A DNA stretch of 64,000 nt from Candidatus Paraburkholderia kirkii (GTDB taxonomy: Bacteria; Pseudomonadota; Gammaproteobacteria; Burkholderiales; Burkholderiaceae), in the NCBI GenBank assembly GCA_001189345.1, contig LFKV01000010.1:186001-250000 (forward strand), written 5' to 3'. Position numbers and translations under genes: made by a program. The notes beneath the pieces are model-generated. The model did not search any database and was not told the DNA's origin. It worked only from the letters and a program-made list of their open reading frames with translations. The first letter of the stretch is position 1. Each line of letters opens with the position of its first letter. Of this stretch, positions 41,174 to 50,425 are shown one piece after another.

Positions 41174-43870
41174 TTAGACGGTCATCGGGTTGGGTTTGGA
41201 CGGGTCGAGGTTGTACTTCTTGATTGCCTCTGCGACGACCTTGCGCTCGATCGTGCCTTCGCCGGCGAGCGCGTTGAGCGCCGCCAGCGTGACCCAGTAG
41301 CGGTCGACTTCGAAGAAGTGGCGCAGCGCCTCGCGCGTGTCCGAGCGGCCGTAGCCGTCGGTGCCGAGCACCACGAACTTGTTCGGCACATAGTCGCGGA
41401 TCTGGTCGACGAGCGCGCGGATGTAGTCCGTCGACGCGATCACCGGGCCTTGCGCGTCCTTGAGCAGCTTCGTGACGTGCGGCTGGCGCTTCTCTTCCGT
41501 CGGGTGCAGCAGGTTCCAGCGCTCGCACGCCTGGCCGTCGCGGGCCAGTTCGGTGAAGCTCGGGACGCTCCAGAGATCCGCCGTGACGCCCCAGTCGTTC
41601 TTGAGCAGCTCGGCGGCGGCGATCACTTCGTTGAAGATCGTGCCCGCGCCCATCAGCTGAACGCGCGGACCCTTGGCCGAAGCATCGGCCTTGCGGAACG
41701 AGTACATGCCCTTGATGATGTCCGCGGCGACGGAATCGCCTTGCGGGATCGCCGGATGCTCGTAGTTCTCGTTCATCACGGTGATGTAGTAGTACACGTC
41801 CTCCTGCTCCGCGACCATGCGGCGCAAGCCGTCCTGCATGATGACAGCGAGCTCGTAGCCGAAGGTCGGGTCGTAGCTCACGCAGTTCGGGATCGACGCC
41901 GCCCACAGCAGCGAGTGGCCGTCTTCGTGCTGCAGGCCTTCGCCGTTCAGCGTCGTGCGGCCCGCGGTGCCGCCCAGCAGGAAGCCGCGCGAACGCATGT
42001 CGCCCGCGGCCCAGGCCAGATCGCCGATGCGCTGGAAACCGAACATCGAGTAGAAGATGTAGAATGGGATCATGATCTCGCCGTGCGTCGAGTACGACGT
42101 CGCGGCCGCGATCCAGTCACACATGCCACCCGCTTCGTTGATGCCTTCCTGCAGGATCTGACCGGTCTCCGATTCCTTGTAGAACATCAGCTGGTCGGAG
42201 TCTTCCGGAATGTACTTCTGGCCGTCCTGATTCCAGATGCCGATCTGGCGGAAGAGGCCTTCCATGCCGAAGGTGCGCGACTCGTCCGGGACGAGCGGCA
42301 CGACGCGCTTGCCGAGCACCTTGTCCTTTAGGAGGCTGTTGAGGATCCGCACGAACGCCATCGTCGTGGAGATTTCGCGGCCCTCGCCCGTGCCCTTGAA
42401 CAGCGGCTCGAAGGCGGACAGCGCCGGCACCGGCAGCGATTCCGCTTTCTCGCGACGCGCCGGCAGATAACCGCCGAGGTCCATGCGCTTCTGACGCATG
42501 TACTCCAGCTCCTTCGAGCCTTCCTCGAAGGTGAGGTACGGCACGTCGGCGATCTGCTCGTCGGTGATCGGCAGGCGGAACTGGTCGCGGAACTTCTTCA
42601 GCGTGTCGATCGGCAGCTTCTTCTGCTGGTGCGTGATGTTCATCGCCTGGCCGTGCTCGCCCATGCCATAGCCTTTGATGGTCTTGGCGAGGATCACGGT
42701 CGGCGCGCCCTTCGTCTTGGTCGCGGCGTCGAACGCGGCGTAGATCTTGTGCGGATCGTGGCCGCCGCGGTTCAGGTTCCAGATGTCCTCATCGGACCAG
42801 TCGGCGACCAGCGCCTTCAGCTCCGGCGTGTTGAAGAAGTGCTCGCGCACGAACGCGCCCGACTCCGACTTGTACGTCTGGTATTCGCCGTCGACCACTT
42901 CCATCATGCGGCGCATCAGCGCGCCGGTCTTGTCGCGCGCGAAGAGCGCGTCCCAGCGGCTGCCCCAGATGACCTTGATGACGTTCCAGCCCGCGCCGCG
43001 GAACTCGCTTTCCAGTTCCTGGATGATCTTGCCGTTGCCGCGCACCGGGCCGTCCAGACGCTGCAGGTTGCAGTTGATGACGAACACGAGGTTGTCCAGA
43101 CGCTCGCGACCGGCCATGCCGATCGCGCCGAGCGATTCCGGCTCGTCCGTCTCGCCGTCGCCGAGGAACGCCCAGACCTTGCGGCCTTCCGTCTTCGCGA
43201 TGCCGCGCGCCTGCAGGTACTTCATGAAGCGGGCCTGGTAGATCGCCATGATCGGGCCGAGGCCCATCGAGACGGTCGGGAACTGCCAGAAATCCGGCAT
43301 CAGCCACGGATGCGGATACGACGAGATGCCCTCGCCGCCCACTTCCTGGCGGAAATTGTTCAGCTGCTGCTCGGTCAGGCAGCCGAGCAGGAACGCGCGC
43401 GAGTACACGCCCGGCGACGAGTGGCCCTGCACGAACACGAGATCGCCGCCGTGATCCTTCGACGGTGCGTGCCAGAAATGGTTGAAGCCAACGTCATAGA
43501 GCGTCGCGGCCGAGGCGAACGATGCGATGTGGCCGCCGACGTTGGTGTCCTTGCCCGCGCGCAGCACCATCGCGATGGCGTTCCAGCGAGTGTAGGAGCG
43601 GATGCGGTGTTCGATGTCCTGATCGCCCGGAATCTTCGCCTGGGAGGCGACGGGGATCGTGTTGATGTACGGCGTGTTCGCCGAGAACGGCAGGTGCTCG
43701 CCATGCACGCGAGCGAATTCGATCTGTTTCTCGATCAGGTAGTGCGCGCGGTCAGGACCGACCGCAGAAATCACGCCATCGAGCGCGTCCAGCCACTCGG
43801 CGGTTTCCTGAGGATCGTCGTCCTTGGCGTTGGCGACATATTTGAGAACTTCGTCGGGTACAGCGGACAT
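41174..43870 (-). CDS. aceE: Pyruvate dehydrogenase E1 component (homodimeric)
   Basis: E1 uses thiamine diphosphate to decarboxylate pyruvate and acetylate the lipoyl arm. The 898-residue protein starts at ATG 43868-43870 (MSAVPDEVLKYVANAKDDDP). The N-terminal part has HIASFASAATLYDVGFNHFW and GDLVFVQGHSSPGVYSRAFL, and the ThDP motif GDGETDEPESLGAIGMAGRE followed by LVFVINCNLQRLDGPV. The C-terminus reads VPNKFVVLGTDGYGRSDTRE. It is the first gene of aceE-aceF-lpdA and is intact. Promoters probably lie in the divergent region 43871-44167. Confidence 0.97.
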   Translation of the reverse strand: MSAVPDEVLKYVANAKDDDPQETAEWLDALDGVISAVGPDRAHYLIEKQIEFARVHGEHLPFSANTPYINTIPVASQAKIPGDQDIEHRIRSYTRWNAIAMVLRAGKDTNVGGHIASFASAATLYDVGFNHFWHAPSKDHGGDLVFVQGHSSPGVYSRAFLLGCLTEQQLNNFRQEVGGEGISSYPHPWLMPDFWQFPTVSMGLGPIMAIYQARFMKYLQARGIAKTEGRKVWAFLGDGETDEPESLGAIGMAGRERLDNLVFVINCNLQRLDGPVRGNGKIIQELESEFRGAGWNVIKVIWGSRWDALFARDKTGALMRRMMEVVDGEYQTYKSESGAFVREHFFNTPELKALVADWSDEDIWNLNRGGHDPHKIYAAFDAATKTKGAPTVILAKTIKGYGMGEHGQAMNITHQQKKLPIDTLKKFRDQFRLPITDEQIADVPYLTFEEGSKELEYMRQKRMDLGGYLPARREKAESLPVPALSAFEPLFKGTGEGREISTTMAFVRILNSLLKDKVLGKRVVPLVPDESRTFGMEGLFRQIGIWNQDGQKYIPEDSDQLMFYKESETGQILQEGINEAGGMCDWIAAATSYSTHGEIMIPFYIFYSMFGFQRIGDLAWAAGDMRSRGFLLGGTAGRTTLNGEGLQHEDGHSLLWAASIPNCVSYDPTFGYELAVIMQDGLRRMVAEQEDVYYYITVMNENYEHPAIPQGDSVAADIIKGMYSFRKADASAKGPRVQLMGAGTIFNEVIAAAELLKNDWGVTADLWSVPSFTELARDGQACERWNLLHPTEEKRQPHVTKLLKDAQGPVIASTDYIRALVDQIRDYVPNKFVVLGTDGYGRSDTREALRHFFEVDRYWVTLAALNALAGEGTIERKVVAEAIKKYNLDPSKPNPMTV

Positions 43871-44009
43871 GCTCGTCTCCTGATGTGAGGAACACTCTAG
43901 AACCGCCGGCGCACGCCCGTGCGGTAAGCACAGACGGGCGGGCACTGGCCGCGTGCCGGCAATTCAATTCTAAAGAGGGTCCAGACCATGACGCAAAGAT
44001 TTTTTCAAA

Positions 44010-44030
44010 TTATGAGAGTTGATCTCATAA
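44010..44030. promoter_or_regulatory. Palindromic operator candidate between aceE and the sensor kinase
   Basis: TTATGAGA and TCTCATAA form a perfect 8-bp inverted repeat with spacer GTTGA, inside an AT-rich stretch of the divergent intergenic region. Such a symmetrical site in front of the pyruvate dehydrogenase operon may bind a regulator. A possible promoter for the kinase lies downstream, TTAACA (44135-44140) and TACAAT (44155-44160), but the spacing is short. Confidence 0.5.
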
Positions 44031-44167
44031 TAAGAAAAATTGCTGCAACACACCGTCCGATAGGGGTTTTTTGATCAGATGTTTCTCCTCCTTTTTCCAC
44101 GACTGAGCCTTCTTTTACCGTCTTTTTACGCCAATTAACAATCAGGGGCTGCGTTACAATCGCTTCC

Positions 44168-46708
44168 ATGTTGACTGAACGGCTGATCAAACGCTTGGCG
44201 AGGGTCGCGCGCAAGCCGACCGAGTCATCGCCCACCCGCTGGCACCACGGACCGTGGTGGTCGAACTCCCATTTACTCACGCCGCTCATTTCGATCCTGG
44301 TATTCCTGGTCGTGATGAGTCTGATCCTCTGGAGCCTGAACCGGCGCGAGCAGCAGCAGCAGCAGCAGGAAGACACCCTCTATCGCAACGTCGCGTGGGC
44401 GCAGCAGCAAATCCGCCTGTCGATGACGGGTGCGCAAGAGCAGATTCAGGCGCTCTCGCGCGACATCGCGGGCGGCCACGGCGATCTGCAGACCTTCCAG
44501 ACCTCGTCCGGCGACATCATGCAGGGGGCTCCCGAGATCCTCTACATGAACTGGTACACGAGCGTCCACAAGCCGCGCTGGCCCAATACGCCGCTACCCG
44601 TGCTCGGCTCGCGCCTCGCGAAGCCGAACGAAACCCAGATGGACGAGGCCATGCAGGCCGCCTTCGACGAGGCGCGCACCACCCGCCGTCAAGTTTACTC
44701 GCCGCTGCTCTACGACGACCTCGGCAACGGCTACATCACGCTGCAGACGCCGGTCTTTCGCGACCGCGAATTCCTGGGCTCCATCGTCGCGGTGTTCTCG
44801 ATCGAGGGCATCCTCAAGCACGACATTCCGAGCGAGTTGTCGGCCAAGTACAAGATCTCCATCACGGATCTGAACAACCGCGAGCTCGCGACCACGTCGA
44901 GCCGCCCGCGCCTGCCGCGCGACATGTTCTACGACCTGCCGCTCGATCCGCCCGGGCAGGGCCTATCGGTGCGCGTGTATTCGTATCCGCAGCTCACGAA
45001 CTTCACCAACAACACGCTAGTGTGGCTCGTCGCGGGGTTGTCGTGCTTCGTGCTGTGGAGTCTGTGGAGCCTGTGGAAGCACACGCGCCAGCGCTTCGAG
45101 GCGCAGCAGGCGCTCTATGCCGAAGCGTTCTTCCGCCGCGCGATGGAAAACTCGGTGCTGATCGGCATGCGCGTGCTTGACATGCACGGCCGCATCGCGC
45201 ACGTGAACCCCGCGTTCTGCCGCATGACCGGCTGGGACGAAAGCGATCTCGTCGGCAAGAACGCGCCGTTCCCGTACTGGCCGCGCGATGCGTACCCCGA
45301 GATGCAGCGCCAGCTCGACATGACCCTGCGCGGCAAGGCGCCCTCTTCCGGTTTCGAGCTGCGCGTGCGCAGGAAAGACGGCTCGTTCTTCCACGCGCGC
45401 CTGTACGTCTCGCCGCTGATCGACAGCTCCGGCCGCCAGACCGGCTGGATGTCGTCGATGACGGACATCACCGAGCCCAAGCGCGCGCGCGAGGAGCTGG
45501 CCGCCGCGCACGAACGCTTCACGACGGTGCTCGAAAGCCTCGATGCGGCCGTCTCCGTGCTCGCCGCCGACGAAGCCGAGCTGCTCTTCGCGAACCGCTA
45601 TTACCGGCATCTCTTCGGCATTCGTCCGGACGGCCACCTGGAGCTCGCGGGCGCGGCGTTCGACGGCGGCTCGCAGAGCTCGTCCGATACCATCGACATG
45701 GTCGACACCTACGCGGGCCTGCCCGCGACCGCGCTCACCGAGAGCTCGGCGGACGCACAGGAGGTCTATGTCGAAGGCATCCAGAAATGGTTCGAGGTGC
45801 GCCGCCAGTACATCCAGTGGGTGGACGGCCATCTCGCGCAGATGCAGATCGCGACCGACATCACGCAGCGCAAGCAGGCGCAGGAGCTCGCGCATCAGCA
45901 GGAAGAAAAGCTACAGTTCACGAGCCGCCTGATGACGATGGGCGAAATGGCATCGTCGCTCGCGCACGAGCTGAATCAGCCGCTCGCCGCGATCAACAAC
46001 TACTGCTCCGGCTGCGTCGCGCTCGTGAAATCCGGCCGCATGACGCAGGAAACCCTTCTTCCCGTGCTCGAAAAGACCGCGCAGCAGGCTGTGCGCGCGG
46101 GCATGACCATCAAGCGCATCCGCGAGTTCGTGAAGCGCAGCGAGCCGAAGCGGCAGGCGACGCGCATCGCGGACATCGTCGCCGACGCGGTCGGTCTCGC
46201 GGAAATCGAGGCGCGCAAGCGCAAGATCCGCATCTTCACCGAGATCCGCTCGCGCATGCCGGTCATCTACGTCGATCCGGTTCTCATCGAGCAAGTGTTG
46301 GTGAACCTGTTGAAAAACGCGGCCGAGGCGATGCATGATGCGAAACCACATGCCGTCGATCCGGTGATCCGCGTCGTCGTGCATCGCATCGACGGCGGCT
46401 TCGTGTGCATCAGCGTGGTCGATCAGGGGCCGGGCGTGGACGAAGCGACCGCCGAGCGCCTCTTCGAACCATTTTACAGCACCAAGTCCGACGGCATGGG
46501 CATGGGGCTGAACATCTGCCGCTCGATCATCGAATCGCATCGCGGAAGACTTTGGGTGGTCAACAACGTCGAGGCGGACGGCCACGTGACCGGCGCGATT
46601 TTCCACTGCAGCCTGCCGCTGCCGATCGGCGAAGTGGACGGTTCGGGCACGAGCGACGACGCACACAACGAACATACGAGACAACAAACAGTTACGGGAG
46701 AACTATGA
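44168..46708 (+). CDS. Membrane PAS-domain sensor histidine kinase (FixL/DctB-like)
   Basis: This 846-residue sensor has a first transmembrane helix (LISILVFLVVMSLILWSL, about 39-56) followed by a Gln-rich juxtamembrane part. A periplasmic PDC/CHASE-like domain spans about 60-270 and a second helix is LVWLVAGLSCFVLWSLWSLW. PAS domains cover about 325-440 and 450-575. The dimerisation domain has the phospho-acceptor His600 in SLAHELNQPLAAINNYC. The ATPase domain has LLKNAAEAMHDAK (N box) and SDGMGMGLNICRSII (G box). The last codons overlap the start of the response regulator (ATGA). It lies divergent from the pyruvate dehydrogenase operon. Confidence 0.88.
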   Translation: MLTERLIKRLARVARKPTESSPTRWHHGPWWSNSHLLTPLISILVFLVVMSLILWSLNRREQQQQQQEDTLYRNVAWAQQQIRLSMTGAQEQIQALSRDIAGGHGDLQTFQTSSGDIMQGAPEILYMNWYTSVHKPRWPNTPLPVLGSRLAKPNETQMDEAMQAAFDEARTTRRQVYSPLLYDDLGNGYITLQTPVFRDREFLGSIVAVFSIEGILKHDIPSELSAKYKISITDLNNRELATTSSRPRLPRDMFYDLPLDPPGQGLSVRVYSYPQLTNFTNNTLVWLVAGLSCFVLWSLWSLWKHTRQRFEAQQALYAEAFFRRAMENSVLIGMRVLDMHGRIAHVNPAFCRMTGWDESDLVGKNAPFPYWPRDAYPEMQRQLDMTLRGKAPSSGFELRVRRKDGSFFHARLYVSPLIDSSGRQTGWMSSMTDITEPKRAREELAAAHERFTTVLESLDAAVSVLAADEAELLFANRYYRHLFGIRPDGHLELAGAAFDGGSQSSSDTIDMVDTYAGLPATALTESSADAQEVYVEGIQKWFEVRRQYIQWVDGHLAQMQIATDITQRKQAQELAHQQEEKLQFTSRLMTMGEMASSLAHELNQPLAAINNYCSGCVALVKSGRMTQETLLPVLEKTAQQAVRAGMTIKRIREFVKRSEPKRQATRIADIVADAVGLAEIEARKRKIRIFTEIRSRMPVIYVDPVLIEQVLVNLLKNAAEAMHDAKPHAVDPVIRVVVHRIDGGFVCISVVDQGPGVDEATAERLFEPFYSTKSDGMGMGLNICRSIIESHRGRLWVVNNVEADGHVTGAIFHCSLPLPIGEVDGSGTSDDAHNEHTRQQTVTGEL

Positions 46709-47340
46709 GCACAGTCACCACTCAGGAAACCGTCTTCGTCGTCGACGATGACGAAGCCGTGCGTGATTCCTTGCGCTGGCTGCTCGAGGCGAACGGCTAT
46801 CGCGTCCAGTGCTTTTCGAGCGCCGAGTCCTTCCTCGACGTCTACCTGCCGATCTCGCACTCCGGCGCGATCGCCTGCCTGATCCTCGACGTGCGCATGG
46901 CCGGCATGACCGGCCTCGAGCTGCAGGAAAAGCTGATCGCCGAGAATTCGCTGCTGCCGATCATCTTCGTGACGGGTCATGGCGACGTGCCGATGGCCGT
47001 CTCGACGATGCAGAAAGGCGCGATGGATTTCATCGAGAAGCCCTTCGACGAAGCCGAGCTGCGCAAGCTCGTCGAGCGCATGCTGGAGAAGGCACGCAGC
47101 GAATCCACCAGCGTGCAGCAGCAGCGCGCCGCCGCCGAGCGGCTCGGCAAGCTGACGGCGCGGGAGCATCAGGTGCTCGAGCGCATCATCGCCGGGCGCC
47201 TCAACAAGCAGATCGCGGACGACCTCGGCATCAGCATCAAGACGGTGGAAGCGCATCGTGCGAACATCATGGAGAAGCTCTCCGTGAATACCGTCGCCGA
47301 TCTGCTGCGTCTCGCGCTGTCGAACAAGCTGCAGCAGTAA
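46705..47340 (+). CDS. FixJ/NarL-family response regulator
   Basis: This 211-residue regulator has a receiver domain with acidic pocket VVDDDEAVRDSLR, phospho-acceptor Asp62 in CLILDVRMAGMTGLELQ, and the Thr/Lys switch residues in VTGHGDVPMAV and DFIEKPFDEAELR. The C-terminal LuxR-type HTH reads LTAREHQVLERIIAGRLNKQ and IADDLGISIKTVEAHRANIM. Translation is coupled to the sensor kinase by a 4-base overlap. A GC-rich hairpin follows at 47375-47406. Targets are unknown, but the neighbouring pyruvate dehydrogenase operon is a candidate. Confidence 0.92.
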   Translation: MSTVTTQETVFVVDDDEAVRDSLRWLLEANGYRVQCFSSAESFLDVYLPISHSGAIACLILDVRMAGMTGLELQEKLIAENSLLPIIFVTGHGDVPMAVSTMQKGAMDFIEKPFDEAELRKLVERMLEKARSESTSVQQQRAAAERLGKLTAREHQVLERIIAGRLNKQIADDLGISIKTVEAHRANIMEKLSVNTVADLLRLALSNKLQQ

Positions 47341-47799
47341 CCTTCCTTTCGCGCGCAGCGATCCGCGCGCCTTCCACGCGGCCGGCCGGCAACGACCGGC
47401 CGCGTGCGTTCCCACCTCCGCGCCGCCGCCGCGCGTCGCCCTTCCTCCCTTCGATCCTCGTTGTCTGCGCGGATGAAACGTGATATTGCGTTGATGGCGT
47501 TGACATGCCATGGAGCCGGCCCGTAACGTGACCGGACCCTATTACCGGATTCGGCCATGCGCGACACTGCGTCCGTCATACGTCATTTCGACAAGGCAAA
47601 CGTTTCAAATGCGGTCCGCCGCGGCTGGCGCCATCTGTCGAGCGCGCCGCGCCGCTTCGCCCGGTCCGGTTCGTCCCGCTCATCTCCATTGTTGTTTTTG
47701 CCATTCGCTTTTCGTTCAATGCGAACCGCGTGAGCCCGGCTTTTCGCGGGCGCACGATCGTCCGCACGTTCCCAGCGCGAGGTAAAGGAGAATCCAACC
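47341..47799 (+). other. Intergenic region with terminator-like hairpin
   Basis: CACGCGGCCGG and CCGGCCGCGTG (47375-47406) form a perfect 11-bp stem after the response regulator; there is no T tract. The rest of the 459 bases shows no convincing gene. A ribosome binding site (GGTAAAGGAG) appears at 47780-47790 before the DUF3300 start. Confidence 0.55.
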
Positions 47800-49015
47800 T
47801 TGAAAATATATCCACACTCCGCCACACCAGTCCGCATGCGCCAGGCGCGCATCGTCGCGCTGTGCGCCGTGCTCTGCGCCGCGCCGCTCGTCGTGCTCCA
47901 TGCGCCGCTCGCGCAGGCCCAGGCCCAGGGCGCGGTGCCCGCGGGTCAGAAACTCACGAATCAGCAACTCGATTCGCTGACCGCTCCCGTCGCGCTCTAC
48001 CCCGACGCGCTGCTCGCGCAAGTGCTAATGGCATCGACCTATCCGCAGGGAGTCCAGCAGGCCGCGCAGTGGTCGCAGCAGAACCCGAACGTCAAGGGGG
48101 ACGATGCCGCGAAGGCCGTGCAATCGCAGCCCTGGGATCCGAGCGTGCAATCGCTCGTCGCGTTCCCGCAAGCGCTCGCCACGATGGCGTCCAAGCCCGA
48201 CTGGATGACGCAGCTCGGCAACGCGTTCATCGCGCAGCCGAGCGACGTGATGGATTCGGTGCAACGCCTGCGCCGCGCAGAGCGCGGGCAATCTCAAGAC
48301 CACCGAGCAGCAGAAGGTGATCGTCCAGCAGGCGCCCAGCAGCACCACCACGACGATCCAGATCGAGCCGGCCAATCCCCAGGTGGTCTACATGCCGACC
48401 TGGTCGTGTACGGCACGTGGCCGTATCCCGCGTATCCGACGGTCTATGTGCCGCTGCCTCCGGGCTACGCGATCGCCACCGGTTTCGCCACCGGCCTCGC
48501 GTTCGGCGCGGGCGTGGCGGTCGCCAATTCGCTGTGGAGCAACTGCGACTGGAATCACGGCGATGTGAACGTCAACGTGAACCGCTACAACAACATCAAC
48601 GTCAACGACCGTCTCAATGCGAACAGCAACAACGTGCGCTGGAATCGCAACGACCCGCAGTTCAATCGCAACAACGTGAACAATGTGGCCAACCGGCAGA
48701 CACGTTCAATAACCAGAACCTCGCCGCCAACCGCGACCAGTACCGAGGCCGCGACCAGGCGCGCGCCCAGGCGGCTCAAACCTTACAGCAGCGCACGGGG
48801 CAGAACATGAATCAGCGCGCGCAGAACGTGAACCGTGACAACGCGCTGCGCGGCGCAGGCGACGGCAACGCCGCTCGCCAGGATTTTCAGCGCGGGGACA
48901 GCAGAGCCGGCAATCGTTCCAGAATCAGCAGCCGAATCGCATGGGTACGAACGGCGGCGGCGTGCAGCGCACGGGCAATGCGGGCGGCGGCTTCGGCGCG
49001 GGCGGCGGGGTGTAG
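47800..49015 (+). pseudogene. DUF3300-domain secreted protein, several frameshifts
   Basis: The start appears as TTG 47800 (KIYPHSATPVRMRQ) followed by a signal peptide (RIVALCAVLCAAPLVVLHAP, then LAQAQA). The DUF3300 core follows: LDSLTAPVALYPDALLAQVL, then GVQQAAQWSQQNPNVKGDDA and PDWMTQLGNAFIAQPSDVMD. Frameshifts occur near 48275 (expected NLKTTEQQKVIVQQAPSSTT in another frame), near 48400 (PANPQVVYMPTW then WPYPAYPTVYVP) and near 48700 within the Asn-rich tail (NNINVNDRLNANSNN). The glycine-rich end GGGFGAGGGV stops at 49015. The function of DUF3300 proteins is not known. Confidence 0.75.
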
Positions 49016-49197
49016 CGCGAAGGCGGCTTCGGCCTCATCGCGTGGCCAGCAAAGTACGGCGAAACCGGCGTGATGTCCTCATGACCGACCAGGACGGATA
49101 GATCTACGAAAAGAACCTCGGGCCGAAGTCCGCGGCCGTGGCGTCGGCCATCAAGTCGTTCGATCCCGATTCGTCATGGAAGCCCGTCACGCCGTAA
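49016..49197 (+). pseudogene. DUF2950 protein, C-terminal remnant
   Basis: Directly after the DUF3300 gene come GGFGLIAWPAKYGETGVMS and MTDQDG, then a TAG stop, then IYEKNLGPKSAAVASAIKSF and DPDSSWKPVTP. This is the C-terminus of a DUF2950 protein; such genes often sit next to DUF3300 genes. Only about 60 codons remain, with one frameshift and one nonsense codon. The bulk of the gene was deleted between 49015 and 49020. Confidence 0.65.
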
Positions 49198-49430
49198 CCT
49201 GACGTGATGGATTGATTCCAGCAGGCGAGGCACGCGCCGCCGCTCTTCGCTGCTCCGTCCGGTAGCCGGAAAACGCCCCAATCCTCGGGCGGTATAATTT
49301 CGCCCTTTCCGATGGCGTAAAAACGCCAAAACACGACGCGCAGCGCCATGCCGCGGCACTCGAGCCGCCCTGCTTCGACGCGACTGCCGCACCCGGTCGT
49401 ACCCCTCGCCCATCCTCGATCCGATTCGCC

Positions 49431-50285
49431 ATGACTGCCCAACTCATCGATGGCAACGCCCTTTCCAAGACCCTTCGCGCCGACGTCGCCGCACGCGCCG
49501 CCGCCCTCACCGCTCGCGGACGCAAGCCGGGACTCGCCGTCGTGCTCGTCGGCGACAATCCCGCTAGCGAAGTCTACGTGCGCAACAAGGTGAAGGCGTG
49601 CCAGGACAACGGCCTGCATTCGGTGATGGACCGCTTCCCCGCCACGCTCGCCGAAAGCGAGCTGCTCGCGCACATCGCGAAGCTCAACACCGATCCGGCG
49701 ATCCACGGCATTCTGGTGCAGCTGCCGCTGCCCGCGCACATCGACAGCCACAAGGTGATTGAGGCGATCGCGCCGGAGAAGGACGTCGACGGCTTTCACG
49801 TCGCCAACGCGGGCGCGCTGCTGACCGGCAAGCCGCTCTTCCGCCCGTGCACGCCCTATGGCGTGGTGAAGATGTTCGAGGCCCATAACATCGACCTGAA
49901 AGGCGCGAACGCGGTGGTGATCGGCCGGTCGAATATCGTCGGCAAGCCGATGGCGCTGCTCTTGCTCGAAGCGGGCGCGACTGTCACGATCTGTCACAGC
50001 AAGACGCGCGATCTCGCGAAGCACACGCGCGATGCGGACATGATCGTCGCCGCGGTCGGCCGGCGCAACATCGTCACCGCCGACATGGTGAAACCGGGGG
50101 CGACGGTGATCGACGTCGGCATGAACCGCAACGAGGAAGGCAAGCTGTGCGGCGACGTCGATTTCGCGGGCGTGAAAGAAGTCGCGGGCTACATCACGCC
50201 GGTGCCGGGCGGCGTCGGCCCGATGACCATCACGATGCTGCTCGTCAACACGATCGAGGCGGCCGAGCGCGCGGCGCGGGCGTAG
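49431..50285 (+). CDS. folD: Bifunctional methylenetetrahydrofolate dehydrogenase / cyclohydrolase FolD
   Basis: FolD interconverts 5,10-methylene-, methenyl- and 10-formyl-tetrahydrofolate. The 284-residue protein has the catalytic region [20 protein letters not shown] (with the catalytic Lys), [27 protein letters not shown], and the NADP-binding [20 protein letters not shown]. It ends [20 protein letters not shown]. Intact. It works downstream of the glycine cleavage system present in the same window. Confidence 0.97.
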   Translation: MTAQLIDGNALSKTLRADVAARAAALTARGRKPGLAVVLVGDNPASEVYVRNKVKACQDNGLHSVMDRFPATLAESELLAHIAKLNTDPAIHGILVQLPLPAHIDSHKVIEAIAPEKDVDGFHVANAGALLTGKPLFRPCTPYGVVKMFEAHNIDLKGANAVVIGRSNIVGKPMALLLLEAGATVTICHSKTRDLAKHTRDADMIVAAVGRRNIVTADMVKPGATVIDVGMNRNEEGKLCGDVDFAGVKEVAGYITPVPGGVGPMTITMLLVNTIEAAERAARA

Positions 50286-50425
50286 GCATCGGCGCGGGCG
50301 CCGTTAATCGGCCCCTTAAAAACAATCGATTGGAATTTGCCCTGCCCGCCCCAATAATCTCTGAAAGAGCCGGCGCGGGGTGCGACACCCGCCCGGGCTT
50401 CACCCAACACCAGAACGGGAGAGCC

